64,000 nt of DNA from Spirochaetota bacterium (GTDB lineage Bacteria; Spirochaetota; Brevinematia; Brevinematales; Brevinemataceae), in contig JAGUQW010000006.1 in NCBI GenBank assembly GCA_030154445.1, positions 62,001 to 126,000 on the forward strand. Reading direction: 5' to 3'. Shown piece by piece: positions 8,128 through 16,475 of the stretch (its first letter is position 1; every line of letters starts with the position of its first letter). A program made the translations under genes and the position numbers. The notes below the pieces were generated by a model. That model was not told the DNA's origin and did not search any database. It saw nothing but the letters and a program-made list of their open reading frames with translations.

Positions 8128-8769
8128 TTATAATTCATGAAAACGTAGTAGTTCTATAGAATGAGGCATAATATATTTGGCTCTTTTAATAGCATGTGCA
8201 TAAAAATAAGATAATTCATGTCGACGAGAGTTAGAAATATTTTTACCTTGAAGAAATTCTATAGGGTGTGTAAGGGCATCAAAAATAAATCGTTTACTTT
8301 GTTTTTGTAATTTTTCTTGTTCTGGAATATCTAACCAAGATTCTCCATTCAAAAATTTAGCTAAAAAAAATAGTAAATATTTTTCATCTAAACTTGCATC
8401 AAATAGTGTGAAAGCAGTATATAAATCTGAATAATAAGGAAACAAATCGCCTTCCATAACTAACATATCTAAAATTTCTAAAGTAAAAAAAGCAAAGCCC
8501 ATAGGTTTGAGATCTTCTCTAATATTATCCATGGCAAAAATAATTTTAGAATCACTTAATAGATAGCGATCGTTTTTTTTATTATTGGTAATAAGACCTT
8601 CTATAAAAGATCCAGATAATAATAAGGCTCTTCTTTTTCCTGTTTCTAAAGCAGTACCATAAGATGTTAATGTGATTTTGCCAAATTCAGAATCAAGAAA
8701 ATTTAAAATTAAATGTCCATCACCAAATCCTTTTTTAGATAAAATAATCCCTTCACAAAGTCTTTGCAT
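8128..8769 (-). CDS. recO: DNA repair protein RecO
   Basis: RecO is a recombination mediator that loads RecA onto SSB-coated single-stranded DNA together with RecR. The 213-residue product starts with the RecO OB-fold pattern: GIILSKKGFGDGHLILNFL, then the KITLTSYGTALETGKR block, and a helical C-terminal half with SYFYAHAIKRAKYIMPHS. It is shorter than the usual ~240 residues, and I see no zinc-finger cysteines in the C-terminal part. The gene starts two bases after the stop of the cysteine/histidine protein upstream, so the two are translationally coupled. Confidence 0.82.
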   Translation of the reverse strand: MQRLCEGIILSKKGFGDGHLILNFLDSEFGKITLTSYGTALETGKRRALLLSGSFIEGLITNNKKNDRYLLSDSKIIFAMDNIREDLKPMGFAFFTLEILDMLVMEGDLFPYYSDLYTAFTLFDASLDEKYLLFFLAKFLNGESWLDIPEQEKLQKQSKRFIFDALTHPIEFLQGKNISNSRRHELSYFYAHAIKRAKYIMPHSIELLRFHEL

Positions 8770-8771
8770 TA

Positions 8772-9401
8772 TTACAATTCTTCATCCAATAATTTTTGTT
8801 GATCTTCACCATGAAGAAGCTCTTCAAGAGGAGCACCAGGATATATTTTTTCGATGAGTTGTATTTTTTTATCTTTGTCAGATTCCATAATACCAAAAGA
8901 TCCGCTACCTAAATAAGCAAGATATCTATTAGTTATGAGTTTTTCTTTGACTGAAGTTGTTACTTTTTTATATACACAATCAAAATGTGCTAAACTATCA
9001 TGATCATAATCATGTAAAGCATACATGATCTCTTTGATAGGTTTACTACAAATAGGACATGTCTGGGTTAGATCTATTTTGACGATGGTAGCAGGTTCTA
9101 TGATAGGATCTATAAAATCATCTGTGTCTATAGTATTTTTTTTAGTAGTAGTGGTAGTTAATACTTTTATTATTTTACTCTGTTTTACAAGAGATGTCAT
9201 TAATAATTCTTCAGGATCAACGGCGTCTAAAATAGTCATAAGATCAGATTTGGTAATGGGTATACTAATATCACGAGAGGTTTTTTCAATATCCCATTTA
9301 AGGTTACTTTGTTCTTTTTTATGAGATTTGTTTTTATGTTTTTTTTTCTGAAAATATGTTTTTTGAGATATTTGTTCTTTTTGTTGAGTTTTATTTTCCA
9401 T
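8772..9401 (-). CDS. Conserved-looking hypothetical protein with basic N-terminus and CxxC/HxxC zinc-site candidate
   Basis: A 209-residue protein I do not recognise. Residues 1-35 are very lysine-rich (FQKKKHKNKSHKKEQ). The middle is acidic with a threonine run (TTTTTTKK). Around residues 115-145 there is CPIC, a HDYDHD stretch and HFDC, which together could bind one zinc ion. The tail is acidic (LLHGEDQQKLLDEEL). It is the first gene of a two-gene operon with recO, two bases apart, which suggests a nucleic-acid-related role, but that is inference. The ATG has an upstream GAGGAA ribosome site. Confidence 0.7.
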   Translation of the reverse strand: MENKTQQKEQISQKTYFQKKKHKNKSHKKEQSNLKWDIEKTSRDISIPITKSDLMTILDAVDPEELLMTSLVKQSKIIKVLTTTTTKKNTIDTDDFIDPIIEPATIVKIDLTQTCPICSKPIKEIMYALHDYDHDSLAHFDCVYKKVTTSVKEKLITNRYLAYLGSGSFGIMESDKDKKIQLIEKIYPGAPLEELLHGEDQQKLLDEEL

Positions 9402-9426
9402 AAATTCCTCATAGTGTATTTTTTTA

Positions 9427-9456
9427 ATTATACTACATAATAGATGCTTTTGTAAA
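9427..9456 (-). promoter_or_regulatory. Sigma-70-type promoter for the recO operon
   Basis: On the minus strand, TTTACA (9456-9451), 18 bases, then TATAAT (9432-9427), about 30 bases upstream of the first gene. Confidence 0.45.
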
Positions 9457-9502
9457 TGAATTATGTTTTTTTTATTAATTTAATGAGATCTGTTTGAATA
9501 TA

Positions 9503-9530
9503 TTGACTTTTTTATGTAATATGATATAAT
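9503..9530 (+). promoter_or_regulatory. Sigma-70-type promoter for the Rnf-like operon
   Basis: TTGACT (9503-9508), 16-base spacer, TATAAT (9525-9530), 35 bases upstream of the rnfC start. No operator palindrome is obvious. Confidence 0.6.
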
Positions 9531-9565
9531 AATAATAGGTGTTCTACAGGAATATAGAGGTAATA

Positions 9566-10804
9566 ATGAAGTTAGTTTCTCAAGATCGGTGTAAAAATAA
9601 ATCTATTCAAAATGATATTATTCATGATTTTTATTTTATGGCTATTGATGGAGAGCTTCATGTTACTATAGGAGATATTGTATCTGAAGGTCAGGTATTG
9701 ATTTCTAATTCTAAAAAACATCTTTTAACACATAGTCCTGTATGTGGTATAATAAAAGATATACAGTATCATCATCAACAAAAGTATCTTGTTTTAAAAA
9801 CAGATAAAACATGCAAACCCAAAGTATATAATACGTCTTCTCCTGTAGGATTACCAGCAGATATTCTTATCAATAGAATATATAATGCTGGAATTAATGG
9901 ATTGGAAGTATGGGATAATAAGTATTCTATTAATGAAAAATTAATTGAAGCTTGTGCTAAAGGTCAAATAGATACTGTTGTTATTAACGCTATTGATGGA
10001 GAACCATTTTTAGTCGGAGAAAGTGTCCTCTTGTTAGAAAAAACTAGAGAAATAATGCAAGCTGCTCATCAACTAAGATTAATACTCAATGCTAAAAATG
10101 TAGTTTTTGCAATATCTAAAAACAAACAACTGAAAGAAACTATAGAACAATTTATTTTTGATAACACCAAAACAGTAGTAGAATTAAACAGTTTTTATCC
10201 TTTAAATCATAATAAAATACTGATTAAAGAACTTTTCAACAAAGAATTAAATGATAGTCAGTTATGTTCTGATGCTGGCGTAGTAGTATTTACTCCTACT
10301 ATATTTTATGCTATATATGAAGCCTTATTTTATGAAAAGCCCGTAACTGATAGAGTTATCACAGTAGATGGAGCGTATAGTTTAGCTTATGGTGTGTTTC
10401 GTATAAAAATAGGGACACCTATTTCAAAATTTATGCGTCCTTTTTCATTAGAAAATTCCTATGTGATGTTTTCTGGGGGTCCTCTTCAAGGACAGTCATT
10501 AGAAAAAGAAAAAGCGCTTGTGAAGAATATGAATGCCATCATGATTTTTGAGGGTGCTATTACTATCCCAGAAGAACAATATTGTGTGCATTGTACTGCT
10601 TGTGTAGAAGTTTGTCCTATTAGACTTGAGCCAATAAAATTAGTAGATTTTATTAATAATAAAGAATATGATAGGGCTTATGATAATTATTTACAAGAAT
10701 GTATTAATTGTAATTTATGTAGCTATGTTTGTCCATCATTTATTCCATTAGGAAAAATTATAAAAGAGGGACAAATAATAAATAAGGATAGTTTTAATGC
10801 TTAA
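9566..10804 (+). CDS. rnfC: RnfC-like subunit of an Rnf/RSX-type electron transport complex, FMN/NADH loop not conserved
   Basis: In Rnf complexes RnfC is the peripheral NADH/ferredoxin-linked subunit that feeds electrons to an ion-pumping membrane module. This 412-residue version has the C-terminal pair of 4Fe-4S motifs intact: CVHCTACVEVCP (340-351) and CINCNLCSYVCP (379-390). Upstream, where family members have AGxxGLGGAxFPT, it reads AGINGLEVWDNKYS (108-121), and the following ECEPY is DGEPF (144-148). The glycine-rich flavin/NADH-binding loop therefore appears lost. I set the start at the ATG at 9566, preceded by AGAGG; a GTG 27 bases upstream is less likely. It is the first gene of a four-gene operon and overlaps the next gene by 8 bases. 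Confidence 0.8.
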   Translation: MKLVSQDRCKNKSIQNDIIHDFYFMAIDGELHVTIGDIVSEGQVLISNSKKHLLTHSPVCGIIKDIQYHHQQKYLVLKTDKTCKPKVYNTSSPVGLPADILINRIYNAGINGLEVWDNKYSINEKLIEACAKGQIDTVVINAIDGEPFLVGESVLLLEKTREIMQAAHQLRLILNAKNVVFAISKNKQLKETIEQFIFDNTKTVVELNSFYPLNHNKILIKELFNKELNDSQLCSDAGVVVFTPTIFYAIYEALFYEKPVTDRVITVDGAYSLAYGVFRIKIGTPISKFMRPFSLENSYVMFSGGPLQGQSLEKEKALVKNMNAIMIFEGAITIPEEQYCVHCTACVEVCPIRLEPIKLVDFINNKEYDRAYDNYLQECINCNLCSYVCPSFIPLGKIIKEGQIINKDSFNA

Positions 10805-12410
10805 AGTTTTTGATAAAGTAGTATCCGAAGCTCCATTTTTACATGACACAGTAACAACAGAAAATCAACAAAAAAAACATCTCTTTATTTTAAATATTAT
10901 ATTATTTTGTTCGCTATTCTTTTTTGGCTATAGTGTTCTAAAACAATTATTAATTGCTTACATTGCTGGGTATTGTATAGTATGGTTTTATCAATTTTTT
11001 GATAAAAATCTATTTTTTAATACTTTATTATGGCAGATATCTATACTTAATTATGTTCTTATTATATCTCCTCAGACATCTATATACGCTAATATTATAG
11101 GTGTTGCAGCTATGATGATATTTGGTATAGGTGTATTATCAGTAAATGGTAGACCTATTGTTACCCCTGTTTTATTAGGTGTATTAGTAGGATCTATTCA
11201 ACAATATACTACTGAGCCAACTTTTACCCTTCCTTATCTTATTTTTATGGTACAAAAAGCTAATACAATACTTGGTAATTCTTCTTTTTTAACAGCACTA
11301 ATCGATGCAAATCATATTATTGCTCAAGTACCTGAAAAAACCTTTTTATATAGTAATAGTATCTCAGCTTATACAGAATTAATAACAAATTATATAGATA
11401 TTTTTGTTCAAAATCCTAAAGATTTATTTTATATAATGATAGCCCCTTACTCTTTTAATATAAGTGTTGGATCTATATTTGTTGTTTTGTTAGCATATAT
11501 TATGTTGTCATTTAGTAAAATTATAGATCCTATCATTCCAATATTATATAGTTTTGTTTTTTTATTGATTTATTATTTACAATTAATTGGAAATCCTGAT
11601 GCGATAAAAATTTTACTACAAGGATTTGTATTTAATATTTCATTATGGTTTTCTTCTGTTTTTATTATTGCTAATAATATTCCTATTAATAACAAAAAAG
11701 GACGATATATTGCTACAATTATCACAGCTGTGATAGCGTCAATGATGTTTTATAAATCTTATTATATTATTAATCATATTTTTGCAGTAATAATAATAAA
11801 TATTAGTGCAGCGTTGATAGAAATTATTTGTAAAAAACCTGTTTTTGGAATATCAAAAAAAGTTAGTGATGTACCAGAGAAATTGAGATTCACAATATCA
11901 ACAAAATATATTACAAGAATTATTATTGGTATAACAATGATCTGGAGTGTTTTTTTTACTTTGAGTTTATTTCCTAATAATATTTTTGAACAAAGAGAGA
12001 GTGAATATTTTCTAAATGTGGTAGGAGATTTTTTCCCTACATATCGTGTTCAAAAAAGTAACTTTACAAATATATTTAAAGTAGAAGATATTCAAGGTGA
12101 AACATCCTACATTATTAATAGTGATTCTAGTCTATATAGAACATATATCAATATATTACTGTTGGTAAAAGACGATATTATTAAAGATGTAAAGATAGTC
12201 AAACTAGTTACAGCTCATTCTTATTATATTGATAGTCAATTCAGAGAATTATTGATAGATCAAAATATTAATAATATGACAGAAATTTTAGATGAAAATA
12301 AAATTAAACAATATAGTAATAAAAACCCTTTTGTCAGTTATAGAGTTGTAGATGCTTTTAGAAAAGGCTCTAAAATTTATAGTGAGTTTATTAAGAATAA
12401 AAGAGAGTAA
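10797..12410 (+). CDS. Fused RnfD-RnfG-like membrane subunit without recognisable flavinylation sites
   Basis: A 537-residue protein. Residues ~25-365 form a polytopic membrane domain of the RnfD/NqrB type, including a VNGRPIVTPVLLG segment and an IIANNIPINNKKGRYI segment that aligns with the FFMATDPVTSP-x-KGR region of RnfD. A further transmembrane helix (~367-390) leads into an extracytoplasmic domain resembling the FMN-binding fold of RnfG. RnfD's flavinylation motif (D-x(2)-SGATP) corresponds to IDANHIIAQVPE (169-180). The RnfG motif SGATxTSxAVVDAV corresponds to KNPFVSYRVVDAF (509-521). Neither keeps the acceptor threonine. In other organisms D and G are separate genes, so the fusion is itself unusual. 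Alignment was by eye. Confidence 0.65.
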   Translation: MLKVFDKVVSEAPFLHDTVTTENQQKKHLFILNIILFCSLFFFGYSVLKQLLIAYIAGYCIVWFYQFFDKNLFFNTLLWQISILNYVLIISPQTSIYANIIGVAAMMIFGIGVLSVNGRPIVTPVLLGVLVGSIQQYTTEPTFTLPYLIFMVQKANTILGNSSFLTALIDANHIIAQVPEKTFLYSNSISAYTELITNYIDIFVQNPKDLFYIMIAPYSFNISVGSIFVVLLAYIMLSFSKIIDPIIPILYSFVFLLIYYLQLIGNPDAIKILLQGFVFNISLWFSSVFIIANNIPINNKKGRYIATIITAVIASMMFYKSYYIINHIFAVIIINISAALIEIICKKPVFGISKKVSDVPEKLRFTISTKYITRIIIGITMIWSVFFTLSLFPNNIFEQRESEYFLNVVGDFFPTYRVQKSNFTNIFKVEDIQGETSYIINSDSSLYRTYINILLLVKDDIIKDVKIVKLVTAHSYYIDSQFRELLIDQNINNMTEILDENKIKQYSNKNPFVSYRVVDAFRKGSKIYSEFIKNKRE

Positions 12411-12411
12411 T

Positions 12412-13032
12412 ATGAAACAACACATTTCTCATGGTCCATTAGTTAGATTTTGCTTGCATCCTTTAATTTTTACAATGAATAGTGCCTACCAAGGCGTTAT
12501 TGCTGGAATAGGAATTTTAATTTTATATCCTTTTTTATCAATGGTTATTGATTTATTAAAAAAAAGAATACAAACGATAGATGCTTTTTATATTACTTCT
12601 TTTTTGGGAGTATGTAGTGGTACATTGTATGTGCTATTGGTGGGTATGGTAGATTGGAGATTATACAAAGAATTAGCCTTTGTTTTTCCTGCATCAATGA
12701 CAGCTACTTCAATGTTAATAGGTTGGTTAGAAGATCATGAACATGAGAGAGAATCTACTCCTTTTATCGAAGCATTTATATCAGCGATCTTGGTGGTTCT
12801 TTTTTCTTGTATTAGAGATTTAATGTTACATGGATCATTGAATTTTAAATTTGGTTCTTTTGGTGAAATTTACAATTTTGGTGGCGATTCTGTTTTTGAA
12901 AATATTATAAATAATAAAAAATATTCTTGGTTTTCAGTAATTAATATAAGAGCAATGATCTTTTTTATTATAGCTATACTTATTGGAATAATGGGACTTG
13001 CTCCTTCAAACAAAGGAGAAAAAATACAATGA
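12412..13032 (+). CDS. rnfE: RnfE-like integral membrane subunit
   Basis: A 206-residue membrane protein of the Rnf/Nqr E/D type, one of the two homologous six-helix subunits that form the ion channel. It shows repeated hydrophobic helices and an IRDLMLHGSLNFKFGSFGE segment resembling the IRE-x-LGxGTLFG motif of RnfE. The start at 12412 lies directly after the previous stop; an in-frame ATG 60 bases upstream is inside the preceding gene. The amphipathic opening MKQHISHGPLVRF differs from typical RnfE. It overlaps the next gene by four bases (ATGA). Confidence 0.65.
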   Translation: MKQHISHGPLVRFCLHPLIFTMNSAYQGVIAGIGILILYPFLSMVIDLLKKRIQTIDAFYITSFLGVCSGTLYVLLVGMVDWRLYKELAFVFPASMTATSMLIGWLEDHEHERESTPFIEAFISAILVVLFSCIRDLMLHGSLNFKFGSFGEIYNFGGDSVFENIINNKKYSWFSVINIRAMIFFIIAILIGIMGLAPSNKGEKIQ

Positions 13033-13565
13033 GTTTCTTAAGTATTTTCTTTTCAGGAATTTTTTTTGAAAATATATTTGTTTGGCATGCTATTGGATTG
13101 GGTACAATTGTATTATTTACTTATACTTTAAGTGAATCTTTTTGGGTTGGTTTAAGGATAATTCTTTTTTTATTGATGCAAACTATTATTATGATTATTT
13201 TAAAACCTTGGTTCATATTTCCTGGAAAAGAACTGTTCTTATTAATTGTACTAATAGGATTCGAAGTGATATTTAGTGTTATAATCGGTTTTTTATTACC
13301 AAAGTCTCGTCTAGAAGAATCTGTTATAGGATTTATTCGTAGAGGAGATGCTATCTTACCTTTAATTTGTTCGGTGATTATAGGGAAAAATTTTGGAGCT
13401 ATGGATAGTATTGTTTATTCGTTAGGTCTGGGTATAGGATTTATGCTGGTACTATGTACTATTACAGCTATTAGTATTAATTTTAATTTTTATAGATTAA
13501 ATGCCAAGCATACCTATGCTTTGAAATTATTTATTTTAGGTCTTTTATCAATGATTAGTTATTAA
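13029..13565 (+). CDS. rnfA: RnfA-like integral membrane subunit
   Basis: A 178-residue membrane protein with six predicted helices, the last gene of the Rnf-like operon. The SIVYSLGLGIGFMLVLCTITAI stretch (quoted in part: SLGLGIGFMLVLC) matches the RnfA/NqrE region DALGxGLGFTLALVL. The C-terminal ALKLFILGLLSMISY matches its final helix. RnfA and RnfE have inverted topology and together make the sodium/proton path. Start and previous stop overlap, so translation is coupled. No rnfB is present in the window, so this cluster is incomplete compared with classical six-gene Rnf operons. Confidence 0.65.
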   Translation: MSFLSIFFSGIFFENIFVWHAIGLGTIVLFTYTLSESFWVGLRIILFLLMQTIIMIILKPWFIFPGKELFLLIVLIGFEVIFSVIIGFLLPKSRLEESVIGFIRRGDAILPLICSVIIGKNFGAMDSIVYSLGLGIGFMLVLCTITAISINFNFYRLNAKHTYALKLFILGLLSMISY

Positions 13566-13587
13566 AAAAACACTAGGAGGAATAATT

Positions 13588-14571
13588 ATGGATACAGATA
13601 TTCGTCGTATTACAGAATTAGCAGTACAAAAAAAAGAAATACTTACTCAAATTGAACTGGAATATGAAAAAATTATCGTAGGTCAAAAATTAGTTTATAA
13701 ATATTTGATGATGGGTTTATTGACTGGCGGGCATATTCTTATTGAGGGATTGCCAGGATTAGCAAAAACATTATCTATCAGTACTCTTGCAAAAATTTTA
13801 GATCTGGATTTTAATAGAATTCAATTTACTCCTGATATGCTTCCTGCTGATATTCGTGGAACATTGATTTATAATCAAGGTTCTGGAAATTTTGAAGTAA
13901 AACAAGGACCAGTATTTACAAATTTTGTTTTAGCAGATGAAATAAATCGTGCTCCAGCAAAAGTTCAAGCAGCTTTATTAGAAGCTATGCAAGAAAAAAC
14001 AATTACTATTGGTGATAATACTTATAGATTACCAGATCCATTTTTAGTAATGGCTACTCAAAATCCTATAGAACAAGAGGGAACTTATCCTCTTCCTGAA
14101 GCTCAAATGGATCGTTTTTTATTAAAAGTAATTGCTCATTATCCGACAAGAGCTGAGGAAAAAAGAATTATTTCTCGTATGGGAGGTATGATTATTCCAG
14201 AACCGAAAAAAATTGTTTCCAAAGAACAAGTGCTTGATCTACAAAATTTTGTAAAACAAATTTATGCTGATGAAAAAATCATGGAATATATTGTGAATCT
14301 TGTCTATGCTACTCGTGATCCAGAAGGTGTACAAATAAAATCAGAATATATTCGTGCTGGAGCTTCACCAAGAGCATCTTTGGCATTTCTTAAAGCGGCT
14401 AAAGCGGAAGCATTTTTTGATGGAAGAGCATATGTCATTCCAGAAGATATTAAAAGTGTTGCTCATGAAGTGTTGAGACATAGATTGTTGATTTCTTTTG
14501 AAGCTGAAGCTGAAGGATTAACTTCAGATAGTCTTATTGATCAAATTCTACAAAGAGTAGAGATTCCTTAA
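13588..14571 (+). CDS. MoxR-family AAA+ ATPase
   Basis: A 327-residue MoxR ATPase. These AAA+ proteins act as chaperones that help mature metal- or cofactor-containing enzymes or surface complexes, usually with a VWA-domain partner. Walker A is GLPGLAKT (54-61) and Walker B is VLADEINR (114-121). The sensor region MATQNPIEQEGTYPLPEAQ and the arginine-finger DRF are intact. AGGAGG lies before the ATG. It follows rnfA by 22 bases and so is probably in the Rnf-like operon, but the usual DUF58 and VWA genes do not follow; a terminator comes next. The only VWA protein in the window is at 21495-23591. Confidence 0.92.
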   Translation: MDTDIRRITELAVQKKEILTQIELEYEKIIVGQKLVYKYLMMGLLTGGHILIEGLPGLAKTLSISTLAKILDLDFNRIQFTPDMLPADIRGTLIYNQGSGNFEVKQGPVFTNFVLADEINRAPAKVQAALLEAMQEKTITIGDNTYRLPDPFLVMATQNPIEQEGTYPLPEAQMDRFLLKVIAHYPTRAEEKRIISRMGGMIIPEPKKIVSKEQVLDLQNFVKQIYADEKIMEYIVNLVYATRDPEGVQIKSEYIRAGASPRASLAFLKAAKAEAFFDGRAYVIPEDIKSVAHEVLRHRLLISFEAEAEGLTSDSLIDQILQRVEIP

Positions 14572-14600
14572 ACAACTATACAAATTATATATGATATACA

Positions 14601-14632
14601 AAAACCCCCAAAATTTTTTTTTTGGGGGTTTT
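14601..14632. terminator. Terminator after the MoxR gene
   Basis: AAAACCCCCAAAA (14601-14613) and TTTTGGGGGTTTT (14620-14632) pair around a T6 loop. It lies between convergent genes and can serve both strands. Confidence 0.75.
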
Positions 14633-14653
14633 GTTTGATATTTATTATTAAAT

Positions 14654-16312
14654 TTAATCAATAGATTTATAAACGCTTGGATAAATAGAATTATAATCTG
14701 ATCTGTATAAAACTACTCCATTTTGCATAAGTCTAGATGTTGGACAAGCAATAGGTAATGCTACATCACTTTCTCCAGTACCACGAGCTGTAAGATTTAA
14801 TCTCATATCAAAAATAACTTTATTATTTGCATCGATTTCTATATAAGGAAAAGGAGCTATTGTTCCAAAAGTTCCTATATAAGAATTAAATGGAGTTTTG
14901 TCTATATCAGAAACAATTTGTGAATATACTAAAGTACCATCTTGGTTTGTATGCCTATATTCCCAATCTAATGTTGCAGTTTTTGTTTCGTCATTGACAG
15001 AGAATACTAACAGACGAGAGCCTTCAGCTGGATAATTACCATCATCACCAGAGTTATCAAATACCATAAATTGATTGTTTGAAAGAAAAGAGATACTGTG
15101 AGTATGATCTGGACCATTTATTCCTTTTAGAATATATTTTGCTAATAATGGAATATTATAAACATAATCCATGGTATCAGGAAGATTGTAAAATAAACGA
15201 TTCGTAAAAGGTATAGTATAATCTTTTCTGATAAAAATCCATTTTAGTGTTTCAGTGTTATAATCAAAGGCAAAAATACCATGTTGACGGAAAGATAAAT
15301 AAATAGTATCAGTTTGTTCATCAAAATCTATAGCGTTAATATGAGCCCAATCAATAGCATTTTGTTTTTTAGGCATTCCAGGATATCTAATTCCTGAGGC
15401 GTATTCATCAAAAGGATTATCTTCTGAGTCAAAAATAAAATTTTCTAATCCTGTATTATCTTTAGGATCATTATTAACAGTTTTTCTAATCCAATCACCA
15501 ATTCGTATTTCTTTGACGATAGTACCTTTGGAGTCAACTTCTAATATCGCATCTTCAACACCATATTGAGATTTATCAAGAATAATTATATTTCCATTAT
15601 CTCTATAAAAGAAATCGTGATGATATCTTTTGTCCGCTTCTTTTACATTATAGACAGGCTCTTTTGGTCCTTTTACAATATTAACTAGCTTGCCTAGCAT
15701 ATTGTATGTAAGCACTTCTGGAGCGACAGTATTTAGTATAGAAAATTGAACTTCGTTATTACTAGTATTGAATTTCATGGCGTGTAGTTCATTAGTACTA
15801 GAAAGATACCATCTAATTTTGCCATAATTATCTGTAGCAAAAAGATCTTTTAAACTAGATACAGGATTAAAAAAATTTAGAAAATTTTTGCGTTCTTCGT
15901 TAATAGGTCTATTATTGACTAAAACTTCTATAGATGTAATATACTCTGATGCTCGATTAGTAATAACTATTTGAATAGTTTTGGATAAAGCGGGAGTTGA
16001 AATAATAATAGTATTAGTGTATTCAAAATACATCCCTAAAATTGGAAAAGTAGTATTAGTAGCATTTTTCCAAGTATAAGATAAATCAGAATCTTCACCA
16101 TCTTGTCCTTTTACAGTAATAGTTAAATCTGTATTAGGAGCTTGAATATGTAATTCTGCAGAAAGGGGAGTAATAAGGTAAGGATTTATTTTGAGAAAAT
16201 TATTAGATTTAATAATTGTAGAATTATCGGGAACTTGTTCCAGTGTTATTTGTGAATTATTACTACAAGAGATTGTAATAAAGAATACAGAGCTAAGTAA
16301 TATTTTTTTCAT
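14654..16312 (-). CDS. Arylsulfotransferase (ASST)-family lipoprotein
   Basis: A 552-residue predicted lipoprotein (MKKILLSSVFFITISC) resembling bacterial arylsulfate sulfotransferase, which moves sulfate from phenolic esters to phenolic acceptors in the periplasm via a catalytic histidine. An N-terminal beta domain (~30-125) is followed by a six-bladed propeller region. Visible motifs are RYHHDFFYRDNGNIIILD, DWAHINAIDFDEQTDTIYLS and GPDHTHSISFLSNNQFMVFD. Each has a histidine at a position expected for the ASST active site. I set the start at 16312, after GGAGTA. There is no DsbA/DsbL partner nearby. Substrate is unknown, and it could be a non-sulfotransferase propeller. Confidence 0.72.
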   Translation of the reverse strand: MKKILLSSVFFITISCSNNSQITLEQVPDNSTIIKSNNFLKINPYLITPLSAELHIQAPNTDLTITVKGQDGEDSDLSYTWKNATNTTFPILGMYFEYTNTIIISTPALSKTIQIVITNRASEYITSIEVLVNNRPINEERKNFLNFFNPVSSLKDLFATDNYGKIRWYLSSTNELHAMKFNTSNNEVQFSILNTVAPEVLTYNMLGKLVNIVKGPKEPVYNVKEADKRYHHDFFYRDNGNIIILDKSQYGVEDAILEVDSKGTIVKEIRIGDWIRKTVNNDPKDNTGLENFIFDSEDNPFDEYASGIRYPGMPKKQNAIDWAHINAIDFDEQTDTIYLSFRQHGIFAFDYNTETLKWIFIRKDYTIPFTNRLFYNLPDTMDYVYNIPLLAKYILKGINGPDHTHSISFLSNNQFMVFDNSGDDGNYPAEGSRLLVFSVNDETKTATLDWEYRHTNQDGTLVYSQIVSDIDKTPFNSYIGTFGTIAPFPYIEIDANNKVIFDMRLNLTARGTGESDVALPIACPTSRLMQNGVVLYRSDYNSIYPSVYKSID

Positions 16313-16421
16313 TTGTGTACTCCTAATATATTTATAATTGAATATATTTGTATACACTAATTATAGATTATAGTAGTGAGAAATTCAATAAAAATTCTGG
16401 ATATTATTGAAAATACAATAT

Positions 16422-16455
16422 AAAAAAGCACATACAAATTTGTATGTGCTTTTTT
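16422..16455. terminator. Palindromic terminator
   Basis: A perfect 34-base palindrome: AAAAAAGCACATACAAA (16422-16438) and its exact complement (16439-16455). It lies 20 bases past the ferritin-like gene stop and ends with T6 on either strand. Confidence 0.75.
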
Positions 16456-16475
16456 TATTACCATTTAAAAAATTA

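Noticed and set aside
9025-9324. Open frame opposite the cysteine/histidine protein gene
   Set aside because: Hydrophobic, without a ribosome site, and fully antisense to a gene with a clear start, promoter and coupled recO.
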